From Pseudomonas sp. RIT-562 (GTDB lineage Bacteria > Pseudomonadota > Gammaproteobacteria > Pseudomonadales > Pseudomonadaceae), in the NCBI RefSeq assembly GCF_026241895.1, contig NZ_JAPJIV010000005.1:209078-273077 (forward strand): DNA of 64,000 bases, written 5' to 3'. The position numbers were made by a program, and so were the translations under genes. Below are positions 33,459 through 42,811 of this stretch, in pieces (position 1 is the first letter of the stretch; every line of letters begins with the position of its first letter). Below the pieces are notes generated by a model. It was not told where the DNA came from. It made no database searches and saw only the letters and a list, made by a program, of their open reading frames with translations.

Positions 33459-34946
33459 CTAGACTTTGAAAGAGCTTATTCTGTGGTGCAGCAACTGACT
33501 TTGCTTATTCAGGAGTCGTGCTCCATCAGCCAGGTCATTGACATAGTGGGAGACTCCATCACTCAGTCGGTGAATGGTGATGATATTTTCGTTCACCGTT
33601 TCCGCGACAGTACTCTGCTCCTGAGCAGCCAAAGCAATGTGTTGGTTCATTTCATTGATGCCCTGAATGTTTTCGCTGATTCGCGTCAGGAACTCACCGA
33701 CTTGCCGTGAGGTGCCCACCGCATCCTGCAGCGCATTCTGGCAACCCTCCATGGCTTCTCGTGCCTGATGCGCTGCGCCCTGTAACTGGGTGACAATATT
33801 TTCAATGACTTCGGTCGACTGGCGGGTTTTTAGCGCCAGGGCACGGACTTCGTCAGCGACCACGGCAAATCCTCGTCCTTGCTCACCGGCTCGTGCGGCT
33901 TCGATGGCGGCGTTCAGGGCGAGAAGGTTGGTCTGCTCGGCGATCCCGCGAATAGTGACCACCATCGCACCGATCCCCTCGCTGTCTCGCATCAAGTCAC
34001 CCAGTTTCAGAGCGGTATGGGCTATCTGTGTCCCCAGGCGTTCGACCATTTGCTGGCTGGCGTCCATCATGGCGTTCCCTTCGCAGACATGGGCTGCCGA
34101 CTCGCGTGTTTGTGCGCTAGTGCTCGAGGCGTGTCTGGCAACCTGGATGGCGGATCGAGCGAGTTGCTGCACGGAAGCGGCTACGGATTCGACCTGCTGA
34201 ACCTGCTGGGCGGTAGCGTGCGAGGTGTGACCAGTTGTTATGTCCATTTCACCGGCATGCTGATCGAGAGCGCTAGAGACGAGCCCGACATCCGCAATCA
34301 GGTTCGATAGCCGTTCAAGCACTAGGTTGAAGTTGCCAGCCAACTCACCAATTTCATCAGGGCAACTGGCATCTAGGCGTTTACTCAAGTCAGCTTCACC
34401 TCGTGCTATCTGCGCCAGGCAAAGGCTGACCTCTTTGACTGGTCGCAGAATGTGACGCCGGGTCAATAGCCACACAGTCCCCAAGGTAGCGAGCAACAAA
34501 ACTGCGGTGACTGCCAAGTTTTGCAGTAATACAGTTTTCAGGGTCGTTCTCAGCGCCTGGTTGTTGAACTCAATATCCAGCATAGCCAGCGCCTGACCAT
34601 GATGCATTACCTGTGTGTTGAGCCGGAAGGAGACATTAGCCGCGTTTTTCTGACTGACAGAAGTTGAACGTTGCGTACGGGAATCGCGCACCGTTAGTCC
34701 ATTAACATCGGGGGCGCGCAACAGTTCATTCAGCAAGTTTTCGATCTGAGCCTGATTACCACTCGCGAGCGGTTCGCTTAGGGATTGTGCCGCAAGCTCA
34801 AGTAACGTAGTGGCTTGCCTGAGTTGCTGTCTGCTCAACTCCCGAGACGTGAATTGATAGTTGAGCGTCGCGACAGCGAGTGAAACGCAAAGCATGACCA
34901 GTGTGAGCGTCATCATCATTTTGCCTGCGAGCGAATATTGCATCAT
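33459..34946 (-). CDS. Methyl-accepting chemotaxis protein
   Basis: A 495-residue MCP. The first membrane helix is at about residues 9-29, a periplasmic sensor of about 110 residues follows, and the second helix is about 140-160. HAMP spans about 161-215 ([11 protein letters not shown]...), then the cytoplasmic signalling domain with the hairpin tip [37 protein letters not shown]. The sensor domain is small and not a recognised ligand family. It may detect an aromatic compound used by the neighbouring genes, as is common for Pseudomonas catabolic clusters, but this is inferred from position only. Confidence 0.9.
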   Translation of the reverse strand: MMQYSLAGKMMMTLTLVMLCVSLAVATLNYQFTSRELSRQQLRQATTLLELAAQSLSEPLASGNQAQIENLLNELLRAPDVNGLTVRDSRTQRSTSVSQKNAANVSFRLNTQVMHHGQALAMLDIEFNNQALRTTLKTVLLQNLAVTAVLLLATLGTVWLLTRRHILRPVKEVSLCLAQIARGEADLSKRLDASCPDEIGELAGNFNLVLERLSNLIADVGLVSSALDQHAGEMDITTGHTSHATAQQVQQVESVAASVQQLARSAIQVARHASSTSAQTRESAAHVCEGNAMMDASQQMVERLGTQIAHTALKLGDLMRDSEGIGAMVVTIRGIAEQTNLLALNAAIEAARAGEQGRGFAVVADEVRALALKTRQSTEVIENIVTQLQGAAHQAREAMEGCQNALQDAVGTSRQVGEFLTRISENIQGINEMNQHIALAAQEQSTVAETVNENIITIHRLSDGVSHYVNDLADGARLLNKQSQLLHHRISSFKV

Positions 34947-35381
34947 GGATCTCGTTTTATTGGCGTGGTCTTTCAGCAGAAACGATGCAGGGTTAATTTC
35001 ATCCTGATGCGACTCGCGGCATTGCGGAGTAGGCGAGATAATCGGCGAAACGCGGATCTGAAATTTGTGTAGAATTAAGCATTACTGAGGTAGCACAAGT
35101 CATAGGCGATCTCGGTGTGAACGACGGATATGTTCTCGGTAGCGCTAATCTTCAGTGCAGCCGGACAAACGCAAAAGACACACGAACGGCTATTGTGCTC
35201 GGTAGGAGTTACCTGCAGATTGCCGTTCAGCTCGTTGAGGCCCACCTTCCATTTGTCGACCCACTTCCATATCCAATATTTATTTCGACGAACGGTTAAC
35301 TTGGAAGCCAACGCGTCCGTGGCGGGGAAGAGTTGAGCGCCACCTCGACGTATCGCTACATCGAGGATAATGCTCTTGACC
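34947..35381. other. 435-nt gap between the MCP and SphA-type genes, with a possible gene remnant
   Basis: No intact gene is evident. On the minus strand from about 35380 to 35200 a stretch reads KSIILDVAIRRGGAQLF...KYWIWKWVDKWKVGLNEL. This resembles the helix-turn-helix start of IS630/IS3-type transposases or a generic HTH but has no start, no catalytic part and no clear terminal repeats. It could be a fossil of an insertion sequence at the junction between the ICE core and the catabolic block. Confidence 0.25.
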
Positions 35382-36380
35382 TCAAAAGGTGTGCGCGTAA
35401 CGTACCTGCACGACGTAGTCGTTGCGTGCGCGGTTCTCTACTTCGGTCTCACGATAAGTGTTGAACCAGACACCATCACCATCGCCTACTTTCCAGAACA
35501 CCCCAGGGCCAATCCCAAGCACTTTTTCGCGAGAGTCGGCGAGGCGGTGACCATTGACCTCATCATCACTTATTTGTTTGAAGTAATACCCATTGAGGCC
35601 AACTGAGACGTTGGGTATCACTTCATAGGAGGCAGTAAAGTTAATCCATGCCGCTTTGCCTGCCTGGGTATCACGCACAGGCTGACCTTCGAACAGTTGC
35701 ACTGAACTGCTGGCTGGGTCCTTGTTTTTAAAGTTTTGCAGATAGTGCAAGCGCCAGCTCACTTCCCAGCGGGGTGCGGGCATCCAGGTCGCCGCCCAGT
35801 AAGGATTGATCGAGTAGAAGTTAGATCCTTGGTTGAGGTCCTTGTGTTCATCGTATTTACCGACGGGTAACAACACATCCAGTGCCAGGCGCTGGACGAA
35901 AATAGGTCGTCCATGCTCATCGACAATAGGATCGAACTGCACCAGCGGGCCGGTGGTGACGTCGCCAACTCCAGTGGCGTTGTCCTTGAGTTGTGGACCG
36001 TTGCTACCAAAGTCACCGTCGAGTGAAACGATCGGCACAATGATGTTCCAGCCCAGGTGTGCGCCCGCGCCAATAGTGTTGGGCGAGTAATAGCTGAGTT
36101 GGTTGATCAGGCTGGTGACATTGATCTTCGGGTTATCAAAGTCTTTGATTTCCTTACCCGAGTTATTTCGAATCGAACTGGCGCTGGTGTACTTCAAGTA
36201 TTGCTGGAACGAAAAGCCGGGCAGGCCGGCAAATCCATCGTAAAAACTGGTGCCTCCCAGATTGATCCCGTTCGGCTCCCCAACGCTAGGCGGTGGAGGG
36301 CCGTTGGCGGCTACAGTTTCTAGGGACGAGAGAGTGGCGAGGACTAGCAAGGCTGGACAAATTTTTTTTATTGTGTTCAT
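35382..36380 (-). CDS. SphA / MetA-pathway-type outer-membrane protein
   Basis: A 332-residue exported protein: signal peptide residues 1-24 (ending TVAANG), then INLGGTSFYDGFAGLPGFSFQQYLKYTSA and many beta strands ending ARNDYVVQVRYAHTF, a typical outer-membrane C-terminal aromatic. It belongs to the phenol_MetA_deg family, whose members probably act as outer-membrane channels for hydrophobic aromatic or lipid substrates. The gene lies 96 nt after the first MpaB-like gene on the same strand. The ATG at 36380 starts the signal peptide; upstream residues are not. Confidence 0.85.
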   Translation of the reverse strand: MNTIKKICPALLVLATLSSLETVAANGPPPPSVGEPNGINLGGTSFYDGFAGLPGFSFQQYLKYTSASSIRNNSGKEIKDFDNPKINVTSLINQLSYYSPNTIGAGAHLGWNIIVPIVSLDGDFGSNGPQLKDNATGVGDVTTGPLVQFDPIVDEHGRPIFVQRLALDVLLPVGKYDEHKDLNQGSNFYSINPYWAATWMPAPRWEVSWRLHYLQNFKNKDPASSSVQLFEGQPVRDTQAGKAAWINFTASYEVIPNVSVGLNGYYFKQISDDEVNGHRLADSREKVLGIGPGVFWKVGDGDGVWFNTYRETEVENRARNDYVVQVRYAHTF

Positions 36381-36476
36381 CGTTGTTGGCTCTATTGTTA
36401 TTTTTTTTGGCGCTATTTGGTAATTCCCAGAGTGCTTTTGCATCAAGCAATCTGGTACCAATGTGCTTTTGGCACA

Positions 36477-37472
36477 TTATTTTTTTGCTTGCGTGGTACC
36501 TGGGCTCGCGGCATCAGACGCTGAGGGCTTTGCTCTGAATCGATGGAAAGGGCAACCCGCGACTTTCGCCTGCTCGCTCTGCTGATCTGGTGTTTTAGAT
36601 GCACCCGCAGCGCGCTTGGCGGCATGCGCCACTTGCCGGCGTTCCGTGAAGGTGTCCTTCGGATCAGGGATCACCTTTTCCCCCATCCACAGAAAACCGG
36701 CAGTAAACAAACGCAATGCTTTCCTGGCCAACGGTGAGGGTCGTTTGAGTTCGTAGGCGCGGATCAGATGATCGGGATAAAGACTGATCACCCAGGCAAA
36801 TACCAGAGAGTGTGAGAACTTTGGAAAATAACGATCGGCGAACTGTTGGATTATTGCTCGCGCCGCCGGTGGGCCCATGTCGTGTTTGGGAACATCCTCA
36901 CTTTCCCAGCGATCCATGAAGGCCATGATTCCATCAAAGGAATCAGGGAAGCCTGTAATCGCTTCGCCCGTCCCGGCGTTGCGAAAAATGGTTGACATCT
37001 GGTGCCAGTATTTAACAGCGGCGAGCTTCTCTTTTTCGCTCATGCCCGCCATACCTACGCGTTGCATCAGGCGATGCATGCCGGCTGCTTCATAGCAAAG
37101 CGTGTAGACGTAGGTGTCGTTGCGGCTGAAGCTCTCGCCAAATCGCTGAGCGTAGTGGGAGTGTATTTTGTTTATCGACTCAACGTTTTCGCGGGTCTTG
37201 TCGTGGTGTGAACCGTAATGCCACCAAACCTGCATCTTCCAGGATGTGTCATCGGAGCGTCTGAATGAGTTTTTTAGAATTTTCCCGTCACCGTTGTCAA
37301 TGAGAGGCAACGCGTCCAGTTCCCTTACGAAGAAGTGAGGGAAAGTGACGGCGTACACAAGATTCATGATGAAGTCGGTTGGCCGATAAGCCGCAGAGAG
37401 TTTCCAGATCTCGTCATAGTCGGTAGCAGGGTCGAGCTGATCAATACGCGCGGCGATCCATTTGCGGGTCAT
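36477..37472 (-). CDS. MpaB/Lcp-like oxygenase (DUF2236), paralogue 1
   Basis: A 331-residue protein of the MpaB/rubber-oxygenase catalytic-domain family (b-type haem oxygenases that cut C=C bonds in polyisoprenoid or prenyl chains). It starts MTRKWIAARIDQLDPATDYDEIW and has histidine-rich helices around residues 104-106 (INKIHSHYAQRF) and 133 (GMHRLM) likely to hold haem ligands. It ends with a basic tail containing GCPFH. It is clearly paralogous to the plus-strand gene at 39296. The upstream gap carries a 16-bp motif shared with that paralogue. No signal peptide is seen, so it is probably cytoplasmic. Confidence 0.75.
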   Translation of the reverse strand: MTRKWIAARIDQLDPATDYDEIWKLSAAYRPTDFIMNLVYAVTFPHFFVRELDALPLIDNGDGKILKNSFRRSDDTSWKMQVWWHYGSHHDKTRENVESINKIHSHYAQRFGESFSRNDTYVYTLCYEAAGMHRLMQRVGMAGMSEKEKLAAVKYWHQMSTIFRNAGTGEAITGFPDSFDGIMAFMDRWESEDVPKHDMGPPAARAIIQQFADRYFPKFSHSLVFAWVISLYPDHLIRAYELKRPSPLARKALRLFTAGFLWMGEKVIPDPKDTFTERRQVAHAAKRAAGASKTPDQQSEQAKVAGCPFHRFRAKPSASDAASPGTTQAKK

Positions 37473-37600
37473 CGGGTTTTCCTCTTATTTTTGTTGTCAT
37501 CTCACTGGGCGCATGGTCATTGCGCTTCCTGCGGATGGCTTACAAGTTAGAAGAAGTACCGAGCGCAGTCATTAGGCCGGAAAACCAAAATAATGATTGG

Positions 37601-37616
37601 TTTTGGTATTGCAGTA
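37601..37616 (-). promoter_or_regulatory. 16-bp motif TACTGCAATACCAAAA upstream of MpaB paralogue 1
   Basis: Read on the minus strand this is TACTGCAATACCAAAA, identical to 39089-39104 in front of the second MpaB-like gene. Next to it is an AAAACCA/TGGTTTT inverted repeat (37581-37604). It lies 129 nt before the MpaB-1 ATG and 78 nt after the PucR-type stop, a good place for a regulator site of that gene. Confidence 0.6.
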
Positions 37617-37693
37617 CGGCGGCCCTCGAGCGCTTGAAACGTGCGTTGATGGTCTATCGACTGGGATACATCAATCTCACTGTTTACCTGTTT

Positions 37694-38989
37694 CTATTCC
37701 CTTTCATGCTTGAGGACACGGCCCTCGTACTGGGTGATCAGGTGCAAGGCGCAGCGTATTTCGAGCTCTCGTTGCTTGATAGGACAACCCAGCAGTAGTT
37801 CTATCTGTTGCAGTCGATACACTAGCGTGTTGCGGTGAATACCTAGCGCTTCAGCACCGTGGAGCAAGCTGTTGCCTGACTGCAAGTAAGCGCTGAGTGT
37901 TTGGCGGTAGCCGCCGGCTTTCTCTGATTTGTTTGCCAGAGGTCCGAGCACGGAGTCGACATACCACGCGGCCTTTTCAAGATCCTGACCGACCAGGATC
38001 GTCAGGACATGGTCAGCCCAGCGCATGACGCCTTTGATTGGGGAAAGGATTGCAACGCTACTGACATCTCTGGCTTGAAGATGAGTACGCCTGAACCCAG
38101 CAGGGCCCTTCGCTGGTTCACCCAGTGCACATTGAGTTCCACTTAATTGCCCCAGTGTTTCTTCAAGTCGTTTCAGTTGGGTCGGAGTAGGGGCGCGCGG
38201 TGTACTGACCCAAGCCCATGTCAAATGCTGAGTGAAGGAAACTACCAGCGGTGTATCGCCGATGATTGCATCTTGTAAATTGCGTTGTAACTCACCCAAG
38301 TCTGAGCTGAGCTTGGTGTTGAGATCAGAAATAATGATACCGACATGGAAATGCTCAAGATCCAGGCCATGATCTTTTTTGATTTGCTTTAGCTCGAATG
38401 GTTGAAGCGCGCCCGCATTGCCGATCAACTTTTCCACAAGGGCGCGGCGTCTCGCGATTTGACTTTCCATCAGCACCTGACGCTCGTCCAGGTAGCACAG
38501 CACAAAGTGCTCGATGATTTCATCCACCACGCATGCACCGTTGGTGACTAACCGTTGAACCGTTGAGGGTGCAAAAGTCCTGGACGCCGACGCGGTGAAA
38601 AAATGATTGACCCAGATAGTCTGGTTGGCTCGCATGTTTTTGACGATGCTGCTGAACGGTACTTCGCGACGTGCAGCTTGTCGCGCCATTGAAGGGATCA
38701 ATTTCAGCGTAAAGTGCTCACTGTTTCTCGATAACGAACTCATGAATATATCGAGGATGAGCGTTTCAAGGTTGAGGCGTATCTCTGGCGTCGGCAAGTC
38801 AGGCACCGTTTGAAATTCGTCCTGCAAGCGCTTGAGGGAACTGGCGGCCTCCTCAAGCGCCCAGGCCACCGCACCTTCACCCATCTTCAACACAGCATTG
38901 GTCAGATGATGCTGACCAATCACCGCCTTGGAAAAAGCGTCCTCGACCGAGCCTTTTGGCTGCAGGTGAGAATAGAGATCAGTAGTCAA
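37694..38989 (-). CDS. PucR/CdaR-family transcriptional regulator
   Basis: A 431-residue regulator. The C-terminal PucR-type HTH (about 370-425) has YLQSGNSLLHGAEALGIHRNTLVYRLQQIELLLG, the family hallmark. The middle has a GGDEF-like CdaR domain region with HVGIIISDLNTKLSSD. The N-terminal 150 residues resemble sensor parts with FKLIPSMARQAARREVPFSS. PucR/CdaR regulators act mostly as substrate-responsive activators. It lies between two MpaB-like genes that share a 16-bp upstream motif, so they are its likely targets. Confidence 0.88.
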   Translation of the reverse strand: MTTDLYSHLQPKGSVEDAFSKAVIGQHHLTNAVLKMGEGAVAWALEEAASSLKRLQDEFQTVPDLPTPEIRLNLETLILDIFMSSLSRNSEHFTLKLIPSMARQAARREVPFSSIVKNMRANQTIWVNHFFTASASRTFAPSTVQRLVTNGACVVDEIIEHFVLCYLDERQVLMESQIARRRALVEKLIGNAGALQPFELKQIKKDHGLDLEHFHVGIIISDLNTKLSSDLGELQRNLQDAIIGDTPLVVSFTQHLTWAWVSTPRAPTPTQLKRLEETLGQLSGTQCALGEPAKGPAGFRRTHLQARDVSSVAILSPIKGVMRWADHVLTILVGQDLEKAAWYVDSVLGPLANKSEKAGGYRQTLSAYLQSGNSLLHGAEALGIHRNTLVYRLQQIELLLGCPIKQRELEIRCALHLITQYEGRVLKHERE

Positions 38990-39065
38990 ACGGTACTCCC
39001 TGTGAGTCGTAATGATTATTTATGTACGCATCACGCAGCCGCCCGTGGGGATCCAGCGCACTGTG

Positions 39066-39104
39066 ATTGCAGTATAGCGTCGCGGTGATACTGCAATACC
39101 AAAA
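39066..39104 (+). promoter_or_regulatory. Candidate PucR operator upstream of MpaB paralogue 2
   Basis: ATTGCAGTA (39066-39074) and TACTGCAAT (39089-39097) form an inverted repeat with a 14-nt spacer, and the right arm continues into CCAAAA to give the 16-bp motif also found before MpaB paralogue 1. It lies between the divergent PucR-type and MpaB-2 genes. Confidence 0.6.
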
Positions 39105-39295
39105 ACGCCGTCGAGCTTGGATGGACAGACCGGAGACTGGCCCGGGGCGAGGCCCTATCGTAAGTGGTGGTGTTTTTAAATCGAGAGCACCCAGACGTTG
39201 CGCCATGAGCGCTTCTGTCTGACGACTGAAGGCCGCTGATCAGAGGCCTCTATTTTCGTATTCACTATGTGCACTCAAGCGAAGAGAGGATCTAC

Positions 39296-40360
39296 ATGTC
39301 TGCCCCTAAAAAGTGGATTCGAGCCAAAATCCAAAGCCTCGACCCAAGCAAGGATTACATTGAAATCTGGCGTTTATCGAACAGCTACGGGCTGAACGAC
39401 TTCATGCAGAACTTCATCTACGCGTTGACCTTCCCTAATTTTGTCGTCACCGATTGGGGCTCCAGAGCGGTCTGGCGTGAAGACGGTGGCAAAGTCGTTT
39501 CACGGTCCACCTCGCGTGTAGAGCAGACCGGCAGCGCCAATGCGCTGTGGTGGTTCTACGGTCCTGAAGACAGCCGCACCATCAAGTCGGTTGAAGGTAT
39601 TAATAATCTTCATGCGCATTGGGCCAAGCAGTATCCCGGTGCCTTTTCTTATAATGACGATTACGTGTACGTCTGTGCATTCACCGCCATCACAATGCAC
39701 CGTCTGAAGTTGAAGATGGGCGCCCCGGGCCTCTCCGAGAACGAGAAGATTGCCGCGCACTTGTTCTGGCGTGACATGTGCAAACTCTTCCGTGCTGAAA
39801 ACGATCAGCCGATCACTGGTTACCCGGATAGTTTCGACGCGCTCGTGGAATTTTGCGAAGCCTTCGAAAATGCTCCAAAACCCAAGCTTGAACGTGGCAA
39901 TCTCATTATCACGGCGATTCATGAGCAGTTTGTCTTCCGCTTCTTCCCCAAGGAGTTGCATTGGTTTGGCCATCAGTTACTGCGCGCCATGTCATTGACC
40001 ACCACGCTCGACACCATGCAGGTCGACCGCCCTGACCCCGCCGCGGCCCAGCTTTTGCCGCAACTGGCCGGCTACATGATGGGCATGATGGAAATGAATG
40101 CCGACGATCCGACTGAAGCCTATATCGAAGAGCGGATGAACATGTCCAGTGGAGATAAAGCCGAAGTGCGAAAGGGCATCCAGGCGCTGGACAAGCAATT
40201 CCCCGAGCATTACGTCGAAACGTACAAGAATGATCCTAAATTTGTCGGTTGCCCTTTTCATGCCGCTTTGGGCGATGGCGTTACACCGCAAAATGCAGCC
40301 GACAAACAAAGCATCAAGTCCATAGAGGCTCAGGTAGCGGCTTTGGGCGGCGACGAGTAA
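39296..40360 (+). CDS. MpaB/Lcp-like oxygenase (DUF2236), paralogue 2
   Basis: A 354-residue paralogue of the gene at 36477. They share KWIxAxIxxLDPxxDYxEIW at the start, the INNLHAHWAKQYP and TMHRLKLKMG histidine helices, GYPDSFDALVEF and the C-terminal GCPFH. It probably oxidises or cleaves a hydrophobic chain with a haem-bound oxygen. GAAGAGAGGA is a good ribosome-binding site before the ATG at 39296. It is read divergently from the PucR-type regulator and converges on the aldehyde dehydrogenase, with a hairpin between them at 40392-40411. Confidence 0.75.
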   Translation: MSAPKKWIRAKIQSLDPSKDYIEIWRLSNSYGLNDFMQNFIYALTFPNFVVTDWGSRAVWREDGGKVVSRSTSRVEQTGSANALWWFYGPEDSRTIKSVEGINNLHAHWAKQYPGAFSYNDDYVYVCAFTAITMHRLKLKMGAPGLSENEKIAAHLFWRDMCKLFRAENDQPITGYPDSFDALVEFCEAFENAPKPKLERGNLIITAIHEQFVFRFFPKELHWFGHQLLRAMSLTTTLDTMQVDRPDPAAAQLLPQLAGYMMGMMEMNADDPTEAYIEERMNMSSGDKAEVRKGIQALDKQFPEHYVETYKNDPKFVGCPFHAALGDGVTPQNAADKQSIKSIEAQVAALGGDE

Positions 40361-40391
40361 CGCCAACTCACCTTGTTGCCCTGCATGACAA

Positions 40392-40411
40392 TCAGCCCCG
40401 ACAGGGGCTGA
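40392..40411. terminator. Bidirectional hairpin between MpaB-2 and aldehyde dehydrogenase
   Basis: TCAGCCCC-GACA-GGGGCTGA forms a perfect 8-bp GC-rich stem with a 4-nt loop, 31 nt after the MpaB-2 stop and 12 nt after the convergent aldehyde dehydrogenase stop. There is no strong T-run on either side, so it would be a weak terminator or an mRNA 3' end stabiliser. Confidence 0.5.
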
Positions 40412-40423
40412 CTGCGTGGTGCA

Positions 40424-41905
40424 TTAAAAAGGGTAGTGGTGACCACCTGGCTGCCAGGTCACCCAGTGTGCGCGAGTGAATTCATCGACGGCATAATGAC
40501 CGTTGAAACGCCCGAGCCCGGAGTTCTTTTCACCTCCGAAGGGCGCGTTTGGCTGGTCATCGACGGTGATGTCGTTGATGTGCGTCATGCCGGCGACGAT
40601 GCCACGAGCGAACTGCAACCCGCGCGCCATGTCTTGGGTGAATACCGCACTGGACAACCCATACTCGCTGGCATTCGCAAGTCGCAGGGCGTGCGCTTCA
40701 TCGTCGGCTATGAGCATTGGTAACAGTGGGCCAAATGTTTCATCTACCGCCAGGGCGTCATCGGCTTTTACGTTGCCGAAAACATGCGGTGGGAGCAACA
40801 GACCGTTGGCTGAAGCGCCGAACAGTTTAGTCAGGCCAGCGCTGTGTGCCTGATCAATCTTGCGTAACAGGCCATTCAATTGCGATTGATTGACGACAGG
40901 CCCAATCACGGTGTCCGCATCATTAGGGTTACCCACTTTCAGCTTGCTGACCCTCTCCACCACAAGTTCTGCAAACGCCGGGTATAAGGTGCGATCAACA
41001 ATCACTCGGTTGACGCTCATGCATATCTGCCCTTGATGCAGGAAACGGCCGACCACGGCTGCGTGAGCTGCCACTTCAACGTCGGCATCATTCAGCACCA
41101 CCAGTGGCGCGTTACCACCGAGTTCAAGAGCAACGCGTTTGATGTGCTTGCCACCCGTGGCGATGCGCCCGACATTGCGCCCCACGTCCGTAGAACCGGT
41201 GAACGAGATCAGCCTGGGTACTCGATGTTCCACGAAGGCGTCACCGATTTCCGATCCGGCGCCCACAACAACGTTGATGGTGCCCGCAGGGAAGCCCGCC
41301 GCCTCCAGTAGGTAGGCGATCAACAATCCGCCGCTGACAGCGGTATCACTCGCAGGTTTCAGCACTACGGTATTACCTAATGCCAAGGCCGGAATAACGG
41401 AGCGCATGCTTAGATAAAGCGGAAAATTCCATGGGCTGATCACCCCCACAACGCCAAGTGGATCACGGAACACAAAGCTCTGTTCGCCGGGCTTGTAGCT
41501 GGTCAAGATCCGACCCTCTACTTGCATCGGCATGCTCGCGCATTCTCGGACCAGGTTCAGCGTGCTTTGCCACTCGATGCCAGCCTTGATTCGAGTGCTG
41601 CCCGACTCTTTGATGAGCCAGTCGATAATTTCTTCACTGCGCTGCGCAACGATAACGGCAAGCTTTTCAAGCAACATAACCCGTTGGCCGGCGTGTAGCG
41701 CAGCCCACTCCAGCTGTGCCTTTTCGGCGGCCAGATAGGCTTCATCCAGATCGGCGACCGAGGCGAGCGGCATGTCCAACAGCAACTCGTTGTTGAAGGG
41801 GTTGCGGTTGTCCAGGCGTTTGGTTGAGCGACCTGGCTGCCAGCGGCCGTTAATGTATTGATGACCTTGAATGGCAAATGGAGCGGGTGCGTTCTGGTTG
41901 TTCAT
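40424..41905 (-). CDS. NAD-dependent aromatic aldehyde dehydrogenase (vanillin/benzaldehyde dehydrogenase-like)
   Basis: A 493-residue aldehyde dehydrogenase with normal family layout: ISPWNFPLYL near 157, FTGSTDVGR near 235, catalytic glutamate E261 (LELGGNAP) and catalytic cysteine C295 (GQICMS). It oxidises an aldehyde to the acid with NAD(P)+. The [15 protein letters not shown] end motif is like benzaldehyde/vanillin dehydrogenases. It is the last gene of the leftward six-gene operon from 47552. A close but broken paralogue is at 49584-50972. Confidence 0.9.
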   Translation of the reverse strand: MNNQNAPAPFAIQGHQYINGRWQPGRSTKRLDNRNPFNNELLLDMPLASVADLDEAYLAAEKAQLEWAALHAGQRVMLLEKLAVIVAQRSEEIIDWLIKESGSTRIKAGIEWQSTLNLVRECASMPMQVEGRILTSYKPGEQSFVFRDPLGVVGVISPWNFPLYLSMRSVIPALALGNTVVLKPASDTAVSGGLLIAYLLEAAGFPAGTINVVVGAGSEIGDAFVEHRVPRLISFTGSTDVGRNVGRIATGGKHIKRVALELGGNAPLVVLNDADVEVAAHAAVVGRFLHQGQICMSVNRVIVDRTLYPAFAELVVERVSKLKVGNPNDADTVIGPVVNQSQLNGLLRKIDQAHSAGLTKLFGASANGLLLPPHVFGNVKADDALAVDETFGPLLPMLIADDEAHALRLANASEYGLSSAVFTQDMARGLQFARGIVAGMTHINDITVDDQPNAPFGGEKNSGLGRFNGHYAVDEFTRAHWVTWQPGGHHYPF

Positions 41906-41948
41906 TTAGGCGACTCGATCAATTTAATGGATTGACTTCCCTGCAAAA

Positions 41949-42797
41949 TCAGGTGCGCATCCAGGCGCGGCCCCAGGAGTTAAGAGTGTGCTCACTCTGC
42001 GGCCATACGCCGGCTTCACGGTCTGCTGGCGCCAGTTCAAGTTCGGCCGAGAATTCCAGTCGGTTCCGATCGGCATCGACCACCATGAAAAACAGATTGT
42101 TGCCCGGACCATGACGGCCAGGGCCGAAGAAAATGCTGATGCGCTCCTTGGCAAACCGGTCGCCCCAATCACGAATGTCATTCCACTCATTGGTTTCGTA
42201 ACAATGGTGGTCCCATTCATTCTTCGACCCACGGAAAAAGGCGAGGGAGTGATGCTCGTCGTCGGAGCGCAGGAAACACACCATGAGCTGGCCGGTTTCC
42301 TGGTCGACCACGTTGTCGGAAATGGTGAAGCCAACGGTGTTGACGTAAAAGTCGATAATCGTCTCAAGCTCGGTGGTTTGGAACACAACGTGCTGCAACC
42401 TCGACGGCATGCCTTGCAGTTCAGCACTTGTATCGGGAAGTACTACGCCGAATATTGTCTGGCGACCCTGTGGATCCCGAATGGCAAACGCGCCTGGCTC
42501 AAGTAAAGGCGAGGTCACCGGATCCATCTGGCATTCACGCTCAATCAGGTTCTGACGCAGCGCTTCCAGTTTGGCGTTGGAGTGGAGGTTGAAGGCAGCG
42601 GCCAGCAGGCCGCTATGGTCGGCTGGCGAAATGATTGCCGCTCGTTTCGGCCCCCGCATCACCTGGCTGCCATCTGCTTGTGGCGATGCGCGCATGTCCA
42701 TCATTCGCGTATAAAAATCTACCTGGCGTTGAGGTTCTTTGCTTGCCAGGTGCAGGTAGCACAGTTGAGCAGGGGTCGAAGTCTGGAGGGTCGTCAT
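41949..42797 (-). CDS. VOC-family extradiol ring-cleavage dioxygenase
   Basis: A 282-residue type I extradiol dioxygenase of two VOC domains. The predicted iron ligands are H136 (QHVVF), H197 or H198 (WDHHCYE) and E248 (NRLEFSAE), with spacing as in BphC-like enzymes. It would open a catechol-like or trihydroxylated ring next to the OH groups. It starts 14 nt after the flavin hydroxylase stop, so the pair hydroxylates and then cleaves one substrate. The start at 42797 (MTTLQTSTPA) has GGAG upstream; an ATG 6 codons earlier is possible. Confidence 0.87.
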   Translation of the reverse strand: MTTLQTSTPAQLCYLHLASKEPQRQVDFYTRMMDMRASPQADGSQVMRGPKRAAIISPADHSGLLAAAFNLHSNAKLEALRQNLIERECQMDPVTSPLLEPGAFAIRDPQGRQTIFGVVLPDTSAELQGMPSRLQHVVFQTTELETIIDFYVNTVGFTISDNVVDQETGQLMVCFLRSDDEHHSLAFFRGSKNEWDHHCYETNEWNDIRDWGDRFAKERISIFFGPGRHGPGNNLFFMVVDADRNRLEFSAELELAPADREAGVWPQSEHTLNSWGRAWMRT

Positions 42798-42811
42798 GGA
42801 AAACTCCGCGA

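Noticed and set aside
35075..35381. Transposase-like helix-turn-helix fragment on the minus strand (YWIWKWVDKWKVGLNEL context)
   Set aside because: No start, no catalytic residues, no terminal repeats; similarity is only to a generic HTH pattern, so it is noted in the gap entry but not called as an insertion sequence.
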